DNA of 64,000 nucleotides from an uncultured Spirochaetales bacterium (GCA_902781545.1 CACZJR010000004.1:1-64000), one strand, 5' to 3'; positions 25,019 through 32,787 are shown, numbered from the stretch's first letter. Made by a program: numbers and translations. The notes: generated from the letters alone by a model not told the origin.

Positions 25019-25525
25019 TCAAAGCACCAGCAGCGGATTCCAGAGAAGCTCCGTAAGCTCCTCCCGTATCTGTTCCGTCTCCCTCCTGTTCTCATTGACC
25101 TGAAGTGACAGCTGAAGCAGCTCATGTTGGCTCGATATGGACTTGCCTGCCACTATGTAATCCTTCATTGAACGGAATGTGCGTATCAGCGCAATACTCT
25201 GTCTTGTTGCAAATGTACCTTTCAAAACAGTCATGAGCATGTAAATACCACTCTCGGAGAATGCCCAAGGCTCAGTTTGCCTGTCTCCGCCACGGTTTGC
25301 TGTAACATTTTGTGATAGCAAAACACTTGCCTCTTGAGTTGAAAGCTGAAACCTGAAATCCTCCGGAAACTTATCTATGTTTCTCTTCACCTGCTGGTTG
25401 AATGCGCTAGTGCTATACCCGTAAATCTCCGCCAGGTCAAAGTCAAGCATCACCCTCACTCCCCGTATGGTGTGGATCTTGTCTCTTATCGACAGATCAT
25501 CAATCAGAACAATGATCTCCTACAT
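25019..25525 (-). pseudogene. ORF6N-domain protein gene with amber codon at position 2
   Basis: The downstream frame gives the ORF6N domain found in phage antirepressor-like proteins (IRGVRVMLDFDLAEIYGYS, NIDKFPEDFRFQLS, GIYMLMTVLKG). The natural start is the ATG at 25523-25525, with AGGAGA six bases upstream and the expected N-terminus EIIVLIDDLSIRDKIHTIRG after it. The second codon, 25520-25522, is TAG. Only a GTG at 25459 could restart within the frame, and it would remove 22 residues of the conserved domain. The C-terminal helical region looks complete. I call it a pseudogene, unless amber is read through. Confidence 0.75.
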
Positions 25526-25719
25526 GTTTTTCTCCTAAGCAATAGATTCAAAGAGCAGACCATGCAAGTCAGGTCTGACCCTTTGCCCTTATATACGAGA
25601 AAAGTGCAGGAAATATTTCAACTTTCAGGAAAAAAGTCTGAGTTTTTTCTGTTGCCGGTATCAAGCATGCAATAGAAAAACACAAAGCTTTATCATTAAT
25701 GCCCCATAAAGAAACGCAT

Positions 25720-25833
25720 CTTATTTCAGAAACCTCCATAGAAACTGAAATAAGAAACAGTTTCTTGCTTCTTTATTTCAGAAAGTCCTTGAGAAACTGA
25801 AATAAGACTGTATAATAAAGACTGTTATTTCAG
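25720..25833 (+). promoter_or_regulatory. Repeated operators and promoter of the Fic gene
   Basis: Two inverted repeats share the arms CTTATTTCAG and CTGAAATAAG: 25720-25729 with 25745-25754, and 25772-25781 with 25797-25806. A further half site TTATTTCAG is at 25825-25833. A palindrome AAGAAAC-A-GTTTCTT lies at 25752-25766. The promoter TTGAGA 25789-25794 and TATAAT 25811-25816 (16-base spacer) is interleaved with the second repeat. This looks like autoregulation by the Fic protein's own C-terminal winged helix. The rest of the gap from 25526 shows nothing I can name. Confidence 0.7.
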
Positions 25834-25846
25834 AAACGAGGCATAT

Positions 25847-26986
25847 ATGAATCGAGCAGGAACATACATCACAAATCTCACAGGCGATGCAGCTTACAAG
25901 TCATTCAGACCTGCACTGCTTCCACCACAGCCTGAGCTTCAGCTTGATGAGGAGACCATGAGGCTGCTGGTTGAATCAAACCGCCAGCTTTCACGTCTGG
26001 ACTCTGTCTCATCCTCAATCCCGAGCGCTGAGCTCTTTGTTTCCATGTATGTACGCAAGGAAGCCCTGATCTCATCTCAGATTGAGGGAACCCAGTGCAC
26101 CCTTGATGATGTCCTGAATCCCGATCTTGATTCGAACACAAACCTTGATGTAGCTGATGTGATCAACTATGTCAGGGCAGTCCAGTATGCGCTGGAAAGG
26201 TTAATAACCCTTCCCCTGTGCAACCGCCTGCTCTGTGAGATCCATGAGGTGCTGATGGAAGGCGTACGGGGACAGGAGAAGAATCCCGGAGAATTTCGCA
26301 GGTCCCAGAACTGGATCGGAGCCGCAAACTGCGCCCTGAAGGATGCCAGATTTGTCCCGCCAAATGTCGATGACATGACAGAGGCAATCTCTGCTTTAGA
26401 GAAATATATCAATGAGAATGACAAATATGATCCGCTGGTCCGTGCAGCGCTGATTCATTACCAGTTCGAGACAATCCATCCGTTCCTTGACGGCAACGGC
26501 AGAATCGGCCGCCTGCTGATTCTCCTTTACCTCATGGATAAGAAGCTTCTTTCCAAGCCAGTACTCTATGTCTCTTTCTTCCTGAAGAAGAATCAGGTTG
26601 AGTATTATGACCGCATCAGCGAAGTCAGAAGAAGCGGAAACTACGAGCAATGGGTACGCTTCTTCCTCGAGGCAGTCAGCAAAGCCGCAGAGGATGCGAC
26701 CTCATCAATTGAGAAGCTTACAGAACTGCACGAGAGAAACCTGGGCATACTTCCACATTCCTCAAGAAGCCGTAACATCACTAGGGAATTATTCGATTAT
26801 CTGGAGAAGCATCCGATAATCAATGTCAAGAAAACCGCACAAGATCTCGGTGTCAGCTTCAATACAGCCACCAACGCCATCAGGAAGCTGATTGATACCG
26901 GAATACTGAAAGAGAATACCAACGTCTCCCGCAACAGGATTTTCATCTATGACGAGTACCTGAGCATACTCAGGGAAGGAACATGA
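25847..26986 (+). CDS. Fic family protein (class II, with C-terminal winged helix)
   Basis: A 379-residue protein. The Fic core HPFLDGNGRIGR is at 211-222 with the catalytic His211, so it should transfer AMP or another nucleotide to a target hydroxyl. The inhibitory motif S-x3-E-G is upstream at Ser76-Gly81 (SSQIEG), which makes it a class II, self-inhibited Fic. The last 80 residues (VKKTAQDLGVSFNTATNAIRKL) are a winged helix-turn-helix. The upstream repeats suggest the protein binds its own promoter. The target is unknown. It lies beside vestiges of a type I restriction locus, a common setting for such genes. Confidence 0.93.
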   Translation: MNRAGTYITNLTGDAAYKSFRPALLPPQPELQLDEETMRLLVESNRQLSRLDSVSSSIPSAELFVSMYVRKEALISSQIEGTQCTLDDVLNPDLDSNTNLDVADVINYVRAVQYALERLITLPLCNRLLCEIHEVLMEGVRGQEKNPGEFRRSQNWIGAANCALKDARFVPPNVDDMTEAISALEKYINENDKYDPLVRAALIHYQFETIHPFLDGNGRIGRLLILLYLMDKKLLSKPVLYVSFFLKKNQVEYYDRISEVRRSGNYEQWVRFFLEAVSKAAEDATSSIEKLTELHERNLGILPHSSRSRNITRELFDYLEKHPIINVKKTAQDLGVSFNTATNAIRKLIDTGILKENTNVSRNRIFIYDEYLSILREGT

Positions 26987-27039
26987 TCCACACTGGTTTC
27001 ACTATGATCGCTATGATATTATTTGACAGAGGTTGAAAA

Positions 27040-27102
27040 ATGGCTGACAACAAGAAAGAACAGGAACGAACAGAACTGCACAGAATCATTCCTGTGTTTT
27101 AA
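27040..27102 (+). pseudogene. Vestige of a type I restriction modification subunit (hsdM) start
   Basis: Twenty codons, MADNKKEQERTELHRIIPVF, match the first 15 residues of HsdM methyltransferase subunits of the KKxxxERxELHRTIW type and then run into TAA. The ribosome binding site AGAGG is retained. No further hsdM, hsdS or hsdR sequence is recognisable downstream, so nearly the whole locus has been lost. Confidence 0.6.
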
Positions 27103-27138
27103 CTAATACCTTATCCCATAATCAATTGAATTCAACTG

Positions 27139-27259
27139 TTGACGTATTAACAATTAGGAGATATCATAAAAATGAGCCCGCTGGAGTGAGCGGCGTTGGC
27201 TCCAATTTGATGACTAAAGACCGTCAGAAGCTGGAACTATCGTGACGGTCTACTTTTTT
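27139..27259 (+). ncRNA. Candidate small RNA with own promoter and terminator
   Basis: A promoter TTGACG (27139-27144), 17 bases, TATCAT (27162-27167) predicts a start near 27174. The predicted RNA of about 86 nt begins with a nested stem: GAGCC 27174-27178 with GGCTC 27198-27202, enclosing CGCT/AGCG. A 15-base linker follows, then a terminator stem AGACCGTC 27218-27225 with GACGGTCT 27244-27251 and six T (27254-27259). The only open frames are a few codons long. I do not recognise an Rfam family. Confidence 0.5.
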
Positions 27260-27263
27260 CTGC

Positions 27264-27584
27264 TCAAAGCTTATCGTACTTGGTCGCCTTGCCCCTGGCT
27301 TTTGAGACGGGGTATTTGGCCTCGTTCTTGTCCATCTTGGCGTTGATGATCTCATCGGCATCGAGCTTGAGCTTGTCCAGCATGTCAATGCAGTAGACCA
27401 TGACATCGGCAAGCTCCTCCTTGACGTGGTTGATGTCGTAATCGGTGTCTGACCACTGGAAGCACTCAAGAAGCTCGTTGGCCTCGATTGAGATTGATTT
27501 TGCAAGGTTGGCAGGTGAATGGAACTGGTCCCAGTCCCTGTCCTCTGTGAACTTCAGGATTCTCTTGATTGTGTCTTCTCTCAT
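27264..27584 (-). CDS. MazG-like nucleotide pyrophosphohydrolase
   Basis: A 106-residue all-alpha NTP pyrophosphohydrolase of the MazG/RS21-C6 kind. The metal-binding pattern is visible: IEANELLECFQWSD with two Glu of the E-x-x-E motif, and EELADVMVYCIDM with the E-x-x-D pair. Family members remove noncanonical dNTPs or lower (d)CTP levels. The gene ends a few bases from the U tract of the candidate small RNA, with which it is convergent. Confidence 0.88.
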   Translation of the reverse strand: MREDTIKRILKFTEDRDWDQFHSPANLAKSISIEANELLECFQWSDTDYDINHVKEELADVMVYCIDMLDKLKLDADEIINAKMDKNEAKYPVSKARGKATKYDKL

Positions 27585-27683
27585 GGCAGTCTCCTATGTG
27601 AATTATGCATTAAAGAGACAGGATTAACAATCTGATTCAGAAGCAGTGTTGCGGACAAACTGTTTTGCGTTTACCATGAAGGC

Positions 27684-28412
27684 ATGAGGCTCACTGGTAT
27701 TCTTCTCATGCTCTGTTCCCTCCTCATGGCGTTCTCATTTGCAGAACCCTGTAACGCAGAATCATCTGCAGTGCTTGTCTTTGAATCGTTTGACGGAGGC
27801 GGTCCGCAGTATGAGGTGAGCGGCTTTGACGAGAGCATTGTGAGCCTGGATGTTGTGCGCAAGTACAATAAAGAGGACCATGAGATGATGACCGGATCAG
27901 GCTACAATGTGGTCATGACATTCACCGGTCAGAAGCCTGGAAGGACCTCTGCTCACATATCATGCTCCTCACCAATTGCGGACAATTGGGAAAGGGATTA
28001 CGACATCACGGTGGACAGGAACCTGAATGTAACCGTCAAGGAACGGCCGTACGTGATAAAACTCCGCATGGTCAGAAGCGGATTCCGTATCTTCAGTGTC
28101 TATGAGGTGGGATTTGATGGCCTGGATTACACACTTCATGTGGAAAACAGCTTTTGCGATGACTATCAGACCCTCAGACCTGAAGTGAATCAGAGGGTCA
28201 TGGAAATAATAAGCAAGTATGATGTTCTCTCCTGGGACGGCTTTGACAAGTACAACAAGTGGGTGTTGGACGGAGAAGACTTCACATTCAAGCTTGTTCT
28301 GTCAGATGGAACAGACATATATGCGACAGGCTCAAACAAGTTCCCGGAGAACTACAGGGAGGTGTTCTCGGAGCTTGAGGCCCTGTTCGGGAATCCGGAT
28401 AATTATCTTTAA
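27684..28412 (+). CDS. Secreted protein of unknown function
   Basis: A 242-residue protein with an N-terminal signal peptide (MRLTGILLMLCSLLMAFSFA, likely cleaved near Ala-Glu-Pro). The first half is beta-rich with Gly-poor strands (YEVSGFDESIVSL, GYNVVMTFTGQKPGRT), reminiscent of chagasin-like inhibitor folds, but key motifs are not convincing. The second half ends in DGTDIYATGSNKFPENY and an amphipathic tail. I do not assign a function. The last 50 bases recur, with changes, at 28611-28662. Confidence 0.65.
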   Translation: MRLTGILLMLCSLLMAFSFAEPCNAESSAVLVFESFDGGGPQYEVSGFDESIVSLDVVRKYNKEDHEMMTGSGYNVVMTFTGQKPGRTSAHISCSSPIADNWERDYDITVDRNLNVTVKERPYVIKLRMVRSGFRIFSVYEVGFDGLDYTLHVENSFCDDYQTLRPEVNQRVMEIISKYDVLSWDGFDKYNKWVLDGEDFTFKLVLSDGTDIYATGSNKFPENYREVFSELEALFGNPDNYL

Positions 28413-28436
28413 ATCAGATTTGAAGGAGACAGAGAA

Positions 28437-28628
28437 ATGGCACAAAAAGATTATATAAGCAATACATATGAATCAACGGCCGTGGCAAATGAAGCCTCAG
28501 ATGTCTGCCTCACAGATAGTGGAAGCAATACAAGCCCCAAAAGGGTGATCGGGACATTCGAAGGCATTGCGACATTCATTGAGGTAGGTGACGGAAAGAT
28601 TACTGAAGAGGAGTTCCTCGGAGCTTGA
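28437..28628 (+). CDS. Small open frame with degenerate duplicate tail
   Basis: A 63-residue frame with a plausible GGAGAC ribosome binding site, starting 24 bases after the secreted-protein gene. Residues near the C-terminus (VGDGKITEEEF) resemble half an EF-hand loop. Its last codons lie within a diverged copy of the end of the preceding gene, where one extra base has shifted the frame. It may be a small real protein or part of a decayed paralogue. Confidence 0.3.
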   Translation: MAQKDYISNTYESTAVANEASDVCLTDSGSNTSPKRVIGTFEGIATFIEVGDGKITEEEFLGA

Positions 28629-28662
28629 GACTCTGTTCAGGAATCCGGACAGTTTTCTGTAA
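28611..28662 (+). repeat. Diverged copy of the 3' end of the secreted-protein gene
   Basis: This stretch aligns with 28362-28412 over its whole length, with one inserted base and about eight substitutions. In the matching frame it reads SELETLFRNPDSFL and stop, against SELEALFGNPDNYL and stop in the intact gene. It is the remnant of a tandem duplication. Confidence 0.65.
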
Positions 28663-28669
28663 AAGGGCA

Positions 28670-28699
28670 AAATAATGCTCCCGGGCTTTCCGGGAGCAT
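28670..28699 (-). terminator. Terminator of the Pro-rich lipoprotein gene
   Basis: ATGCTCCCGG at 28675-28684 pairs perfectly with CCGGGAGCAT at 28690-28699. On the minus strand TATTTTG follows, so it ends the minus-strand lipoprotein transcript. Confidence 0.75.
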
Positions 28700-28729
28700 G
28701 AGGTGATTATGCTTCAGAGCGTCTGAGCC

Positions 28730-29428
28730 TCAGAGGCTCTTTGCCTCCAAGGCCGCATCTGTCATGTACTTCTCAAGCTGCGAGTCAGAGAAATTCTCAA
28801 TCTCTTTCTCCTTGAAGGCTTTGATCAGAATCAGGGCCACAGGCTTTGCGTTATCTGCTATCACGATGTCATAGAAGCCCGGATTGTTGAAATCATAAAT
28901 GTAGGTCTCTCCGTAAATCTTTCCTTCTTCAGTCAGATCCAGGTTCACATAGGAGGCATTGTCTGGAATGGCCTGCAGGGAATCCTCTGTATAGAAATTC
29001 GGATCCTTGGCATGAGGCAGTATGACAGCGAACAGGCTGTCCGTCTTGTCACTGTCGGCGGTGATTCCTATCCATTCGTTCAGCTCAAACACAAACCTGA
29101 TGTTGTCAATTGACGGCTCTCTTTTGTTGATCTCATCACCGGCCCTGTTTCCGCTCAAAGAGACGGCCCTGACGACAGGCTCCTGACCCTCGACAGGATT
29201 CAGCTGATAAAGGACTCCAGGGAGGACACCCTTTAACGGATCAAACACAGGAAGGCCCTTCGGCTCAGGCTCTGGCTCCGGGGCGGCAGCAACGGGCTCC
29301 GGTTCGGCGACAGGTGCCACCTCAGGCTGCTGTGCAGGCTCATTGGCATCCAGGGTCTCAGTTGTCTTACATGCGACAAGCGCGAATAACATCACAAGGA
29401 TAAGGGTGATCTCAAACAGTTTTCTCAT
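28730..29428 (-). CDS. Lipoprotein with proline/glutamate-rich spacer
   Basis: A 232-residue protein with a lipoprotein signal ending in LFALVAC (lipid-modified Cys20). Residues about 25-57 form a Pro-Glu-Ala-rich linker (PEVAPVAEPEPVAAAPEPEP) that should span from the membrane anchor. The globular part from about 60 on carries no motif I recognise. It probably faces the periplasm or the cell surface. Confidence 0.75.
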   Translation of the reverse strand: MRKLFEITLILVMLFALVACKTTETLDANEPAQQPEVAPVAEPEPVAAAPEPEPEPKGLPVFDPLKGVLPGVLYQLNPVEGQEPVVRAVSLSGNRAGDEINKREPSIDNIRFVFELNEWIGITADSDKTDSLFAVILPHAKDPNFYTEDSLQAIPDNASYVNLDLTEEGKIYGETYIYDFNNPGFYDIVIADNAKPVALILIKAFKEKEIENFSDSQLEKYMTDAALEAKSL

Positions 29429-29497
29429 TTCATTGACTCCCCATTAATTGATACAGTTATGTTAACATCTCGCAGGCCATATCACAACCGATATGTT

Positions 29498-30025
29498 TTA
29501 AGGCGCTTTTGAGATGAAGCGGTACTCAAGACCATAATCATGGTCATCCGATTCATTGAGAAGATAATCGTAGCCTGCTTCTGACACAATGCTGAAGCCG
29601 CACTTCTCATGGGTTCTGATGGAGGCTGTGTTTCTCTTGCTGATGCAGTCGCAGATGCGGAACGGACCTGCTTTCTTCAGCTCATCAATCACGCCGTCAA
29701 GAAGACGTGCCGCATGGCCCTGTCTCCTGCAGTCAGGACGTGTCTCAAGCGCCTCAAGATAATACAGGCCTTTCTCAATCCGGCTCAGACGCAGCGCGCT
29801 GACCCACACCCCGTCAGATTCAAGGACCCAATACTCACTTCCGGACTGGCTGAAGAACTCGTCCTTAAGGAAGCCCAGAAAGCCCTCCTCGACTTTCATG
29901 ACCGCCTCTTTCTTGTCCCTCATGTCCGGAAAGAAATAATCGGTGTTCTCAAAGTTGCTTTCCGAGTATATATCCATAAGTTTTCTTTCATCCAGGTCAT
30001 CAAACCTGCTGATTCTCAACAACAT
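29498..30025 (-). CDS. GNAT family N-acetyltransferase
   Basis: A 175-residue protein. The acetyl-CoA binding motif A is TRPDCRRQGHAARLLDGVI, followed by the motif B region TASIRTHEKCGF. The acceptor is unknown. The ATG follows GGAGG and lies 26 bases inside the end of the upstream alkyltransferase-like gene, so the two are coupled. The gene is the last in a ridA-ogt-like-GNAT series on the minus strand. Confidence 0.88.
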   Translation of the reverse strand: MLLRISRFDDLDERKLMDIYSESNFENTDYFFPDMRDKKEAVMKVEEGFLGFLKDEFFSQSGSEYWVLESDGVWVSALRLSRIEKGLYYLEALETRPDCRRQGHAARLLDGVIDELKKAGPFRICDCISKRNTASIRTHEKCGFSIVSEAGYDYLLNESDDHDYGLEYRFISKAP

Positions 30026-30341
30026 GGCATTCCTCCGAATTCCACCTGTATGCTTTCAGGTCCACACGGCCGTCAGTGACCTCCACACCCTCTGCAATAA
30101 GGCGCCTCCTCTGTCCTTCCAGGCCTCCGAAGCCGAAATGACGGGCAAGCATGCCTTTTGAGTTCACAATCCTGTGGCACGGGACATCACCCTCATAAGG
30201 GTTCACATGAAGTGCGTTTCCGACCGCCCTTGCAAGACCGGGGTTTCCTGCCAGAGTGGCGATATCCCCGTAAGTTGTCACCTTACCCTCAGGGACCTGA
30301 CGGACTATCTGATAGACGGTCTCATAAAAAGTACCTGGCAT
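30000..30341 (-). CDS. Small O6-alkylguanine DNA alkyltransferase-like protein
   Basis: A 113-residue protein that consists only of the DNA-binding/catalytic domain of Ogt/MGMT. The active-site motif PCHRIVN keeps the acceptor Cys, so it is not an Atl-type protein, where Trp replaces Cys. The helix-turn-helix VTTYGDIATLAG and the recognition RAVGNAL are present. It may repair alkylated guanine or flag it for excision. It starts two bases from the end of ridA. Confidence 0.88.
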   Translation of the reverse strand: MPGTFYETVYQIVRQVPEGKVTTYGDIATLAGNPGLARAVGNALHVNPYEGDVPCHRIVNSKGMLARHFGFGGLEGQRRRLIAEGVEVTDGRVDLKAYRWNSEECHVVENQQV

Positions 30342-30343
30342 GA

Positions 30344-30715
30344 TCAGATCACAGCCACCAACTCAACCTCACAGAGGGCGCCTTTCGGAAGTGCACTCAC
30401 CTCTACGCATGACCTGGCCGGCTTCTCCGTGAAATATCTGGCATAGACCTCGTTGAATGCCGCGAAGTCATTCATGTCTGTAAGGAAGCAGAGGGTCTTG
30501 ACGACTTTGCCGGCGTTTGTGCCCGCTGCCTCAAGCACTGCCATGAGGTTCTTCATCACCTGCTCCGCCTGCTCTTTTATGTTCTTTCCTGTGATGGCTC
30601 CGGTCTGCGGGTCCAGAGGAATCTGGCCTGATGTGTAGAGCATTCCGTTTGCGGCTATGGCCTGAGAATACGGGCCGACCGCAGCAGGTGCCTTGTCTGT
30701 ATGAATCTTTTCCAT
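30344..30715 (-). CDS. ridA: RidA family reactive intermediate deaminase
   Basis: A 123-residue protein from ATG 30715 with GGGAGATG upstream; the frame is open further but shows no homology there. It hydrolyses 2-aminoacrylate and similar enamines/imines to keto acids. The family signature RSCVEVSALPKGALCEVE includes the substrate-binding Arg, and AVGPYSQAI and YTSGQIPLDP are intact. Confidence 0.95.
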   Translation of the reverse strand: MEKIHTDKAPAAVGPYSQAIAANGMLYTSGQIPLDPQTGAITGKNIKEQAEQVMKNLMAVLEAAGTNAGKVVKTLCFLTDMNDFAAFNEVYARYFTEKPARSCVEVSALPKGALCEVELVAVI

Positions 30716-30857
30716 TTTCTCATCTCCCGCTTTAAGATTAATTGAATAGCACTGACGATACAAGCACATTGATTCAGGGTTGAAAAAGTGGCGAACTTTC
30801 AAATTGAACGGCAGGCGCCGGCTTTCCTATAATTGAGTTGTACAGCAGGAGGAACAG

Positions 30858-31139
30858 ATGAAAGACACCTATTCAATCAACGACCTGGCAATGATCACAG
30901 GGCTCACGACCCGCACAATCAGGACTTACATAACCATGGGTTTCCTGTCAGGAGACAAGACAGACGGAGCATGGTCCTTCACGCCGCAGCAGATAGAGGA
31001 ATTCACACAGCATCCTGCTGTCAGACCATCGATACATGCCAAGAAGAACGCCCCTGTCTTCGATTTCCTCGGCTCCAAGCCGAAGGACCGGGACAAGATG
31101 TGCATGGTCCTCGATCTCTCAACCGGAGAGGCCATGAAG
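30858..31139 (+). pseudogene. MerR-like regulator gene, 5' part, split by an IS
   Basis: The first 94 codons encode a MerR-type winged helix (YSINDLAMITGLTTRTIRTY and a wing with GAWSFTPQQIEEF). The frame then enters the IS110 element and stops after seven foreign codons. The sequence resumes in the correct frame at 32788, which shows that a 131-residue gene was interrupted. An AGGAGG ribosome binding site is 10 bases before the ATG. Confidence 0.85.
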
Positions 31140-31288
31140 GCATCGGTTTTTATTTGTTGTTAGCTGTCAATACCCATCAATTTGCAATGATTTTTCACGA
31201 AACACATAAAAGCATTTTCATCGGGCATGAGCAGACAACCGACCAAACCTCAGTTGGAGGATTGATTTGTGAGTACATAGACTGTAGA

Positions 31289-31321
31289 CTTGACCTTGTA
31301 GGGGATTACTACAAAGTCAAG
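31289..31321 (-). promoter_or_regulatory. Strong hairpin at the 3' end of the IS110 element
   Basis: Arms 31289-31301 and 31309-31321 pair over 13 positions with one C-A mismatch, around a seven-base loop. It starts only a few bases beyond the transposase stop. It may stop transcription or be part of the structured end of the element. Confidence 0.6.
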
Positions 31322-31327
31322 CGGCCA

Positions 31328-32479
31328 TCACTTCAGGCACTCGCCAAAGCAACTGGAGTCGATGGCTGTCATTTTGTAACGGTGCAGCTTTTCCTGCAGG
31401 TAGGAGAAATCCCCGAGACCATTGTAGAGCTCTCCCTTCTTCAGAAGTGTCCATCCGATTGTCAGGATGTCATTCGCCACTTTCACCGCGATTCTCTGCT
31501 TGTTCTTTCCGGCTGCTTTGAGTAAAACCCATCTCCGTTTCAGATTGCAGTCTGACAGGAGTCTGTCGACTGACCATGCGGCCTGAATGATGTTCCTTCT
31601 GACAGGCATGCAACCGTAGTGGTTTACTCCGTAAATCGCCTCCCTGATTCCTGACTGGTCAATCCTGGGAACAAGTCCCACATAGTTGCGCAGCTGATCC
31701 GGAGTAGAGAACCTCTTTCCGTCTCCTATGTAGGCTACACATGCAAGAGCCGTCAGAGGACCGACTCCCGGAATCGACATCCAGATCAGGCTTTCCCTGG
31801 GTCTTGAGACCAGCGCTTGTCTGATCAATTCCTCGTAGCAGTCCGCCGAGAGTTCGATGTTGTCGATGTCCTGCAGCATGAGTCTTGCCTGCATTCCCCT
31901 GAGATCATTCTGGCTGAAATAATGCTCTACTAAATCATGCCTTCTTGCAGAATCCCCCAAATCACTCTTCTTCAGGAAGGAGATTCCGTTCAGGTTGAAG
32001 AATGCGTGAAGCTGATTGATTGCCCTTGTTCGCTCCTGCCTGGTGCTGATGTGGCTGTTGATCAGGCTTCTCAGCGATGTCTCCTCGTAGGTGGGAACGG
32101 GAATCAGGCACCAGTTGGAAGGATTGGTGTCCCTGATGTACTTGGCAATCTTTATGCAGTCCTGCTTGTCCGTCTTGCAGGCTGACTCGAATATGATGTG
32201 CAGCTTGCACGGGTTGAGGACGAATATCTCGGCCTCCGTGTTCTCCATCAGGTATCTTGCCAGGAAGGAAGTGGAGGAACCTCCCTCCATCGCCACATAG
32301 TCGCCTTTGCGTAGCCGTGATGCAAGATGGTGCCTTCCGTCGTCCGTCATCTTCTCGTCGAAGATGTTCTGCTTCTCGAAGCCGCTGTCCTCATCAAGCC
32401 TGCAGGCTTTCAGCGTCTTCTTGGACAGATCGAGGCCGAAGATCCGCCTGGCCCCGAACTTCAATGGTCTGTTCTCCAT
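31328..32479 (-). CDS. IS110-family transposase (DEDD type)
   Basis: About 383 residues from ATG 32479, which has AAGGAGG seven bases upstream. The N-terminal RuvC-like DEDD domain shows GLDLSKKT, VAMEGGSS and the KTDKQDCIKIAKY segment. The C-terminal transposase_20 domain has IPGVGPLTALACVAYIGD and the catalytic Ser environment in YVGLVPRIDQSG. It should catalyse recombination directed by an RNA from the element's noncoding end. The gene appears intact, so the element may be active. Confidence 0.93.
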   Translation of the reverse strand: MENRPLKFGARRIFGLDLSKKTLKACRLDEDSGFEKQNIFDEKMTDDGRHHLASRLRKGDYVAMEGGSSTSFLARYLMENTEAEIFVLNPCKLHIIFESACKTDKQDCIKIAKYIRDTNPSNWCLIPVPTYEETSLRSLINSHISTRQERTRAINQLHAFFNLNGISFLKKSDLGDSARRHDLVEHYFSQNDLRGMQARLMLQDIDNIELSADCYEELIRQALVSRPRESLIWMSIPGVGPLTALACVAYIGDGKRFSTPDQLRNYVGLVPRIDQSGIREAIYGVNHYGCMPVRRNIIQAAWSVDRLLSDCNLKRRWVLLKAAGKNKQRIAVKVANDILTIGWTLLKKGELYNGLGDFSYLQEKLHRYKMTAIDSSCFGECLK

Positions 32480-32787
32480 GTCCAGACCTCCTTGGTGTTT
32501 GTTCGGCTGCGGAAGACTTTCTACATCAATGTGGCCCGACGAGCCCATTCACTTTTATTATCGGAGTATGGCACCGGCGGCAGATGCCGCACGGAAGCCA
32601 TCTCCACCGTAGGTATTCGATGACCGGCTGGAATGATTTTATTCTAAGAGGTACACCAAAGCAGATGTCCATCGCAAACCCAACAACCCCTGTCACCGGC
32701 TTCCGACATCCGTCAATGTCAGAATAGCATCGTCTTCCTAAGCTAAAAACATCCTACTTCTTCTGTGAGAGAATCACCTCCATGAAG
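32480..32787 (-). ncRNA. Candidate bridge RNA region of the IS110 element
   Basis: This 308-base stretch upstream of the transposase has no gene. It is the side where IS110-subgroup elements encode their guide RNA. One clear hairpin is GCGGC (32577-32581) AGAT GCCGC (32586-32590). I cannot delimit the RNA or its two binding loops from sequence alone. Confidence 0.4.

Larger units (their letters stand above)
31140..32787 (-). mobile_element. IS110-family insertion sequence
   Basis: About 1.65 kb between the two halves of the MerR-like gene. CCATGAAG is present at both borders (31132-31139 and 32780-32787), either a target duplication or one end of the element identical to the target. It holds one transposase gene on the minus strand, a 188-base noncoding end at 31140-31327 and a noncoding end of about 300 bases at 32480-32787. 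IS110 elements carry a guide (bridge/seeker) RNA in such an end. No long terminal inverted repeats are visible, as expected for the family. Confidence 0.9.

Noticed and set aside
28437-28628. EF-hand calcium-binding protein
   Set aside because: Only the second half of a loop is visible and the first ligands are missing; the end lies in a decayed duplicate.
30833-31525. A 230-codon plus-strand frame over the MerR 5' part and IS end
   Set aside because: It lies in another frame across the real MerR start and the IS junction and has no family similarity.
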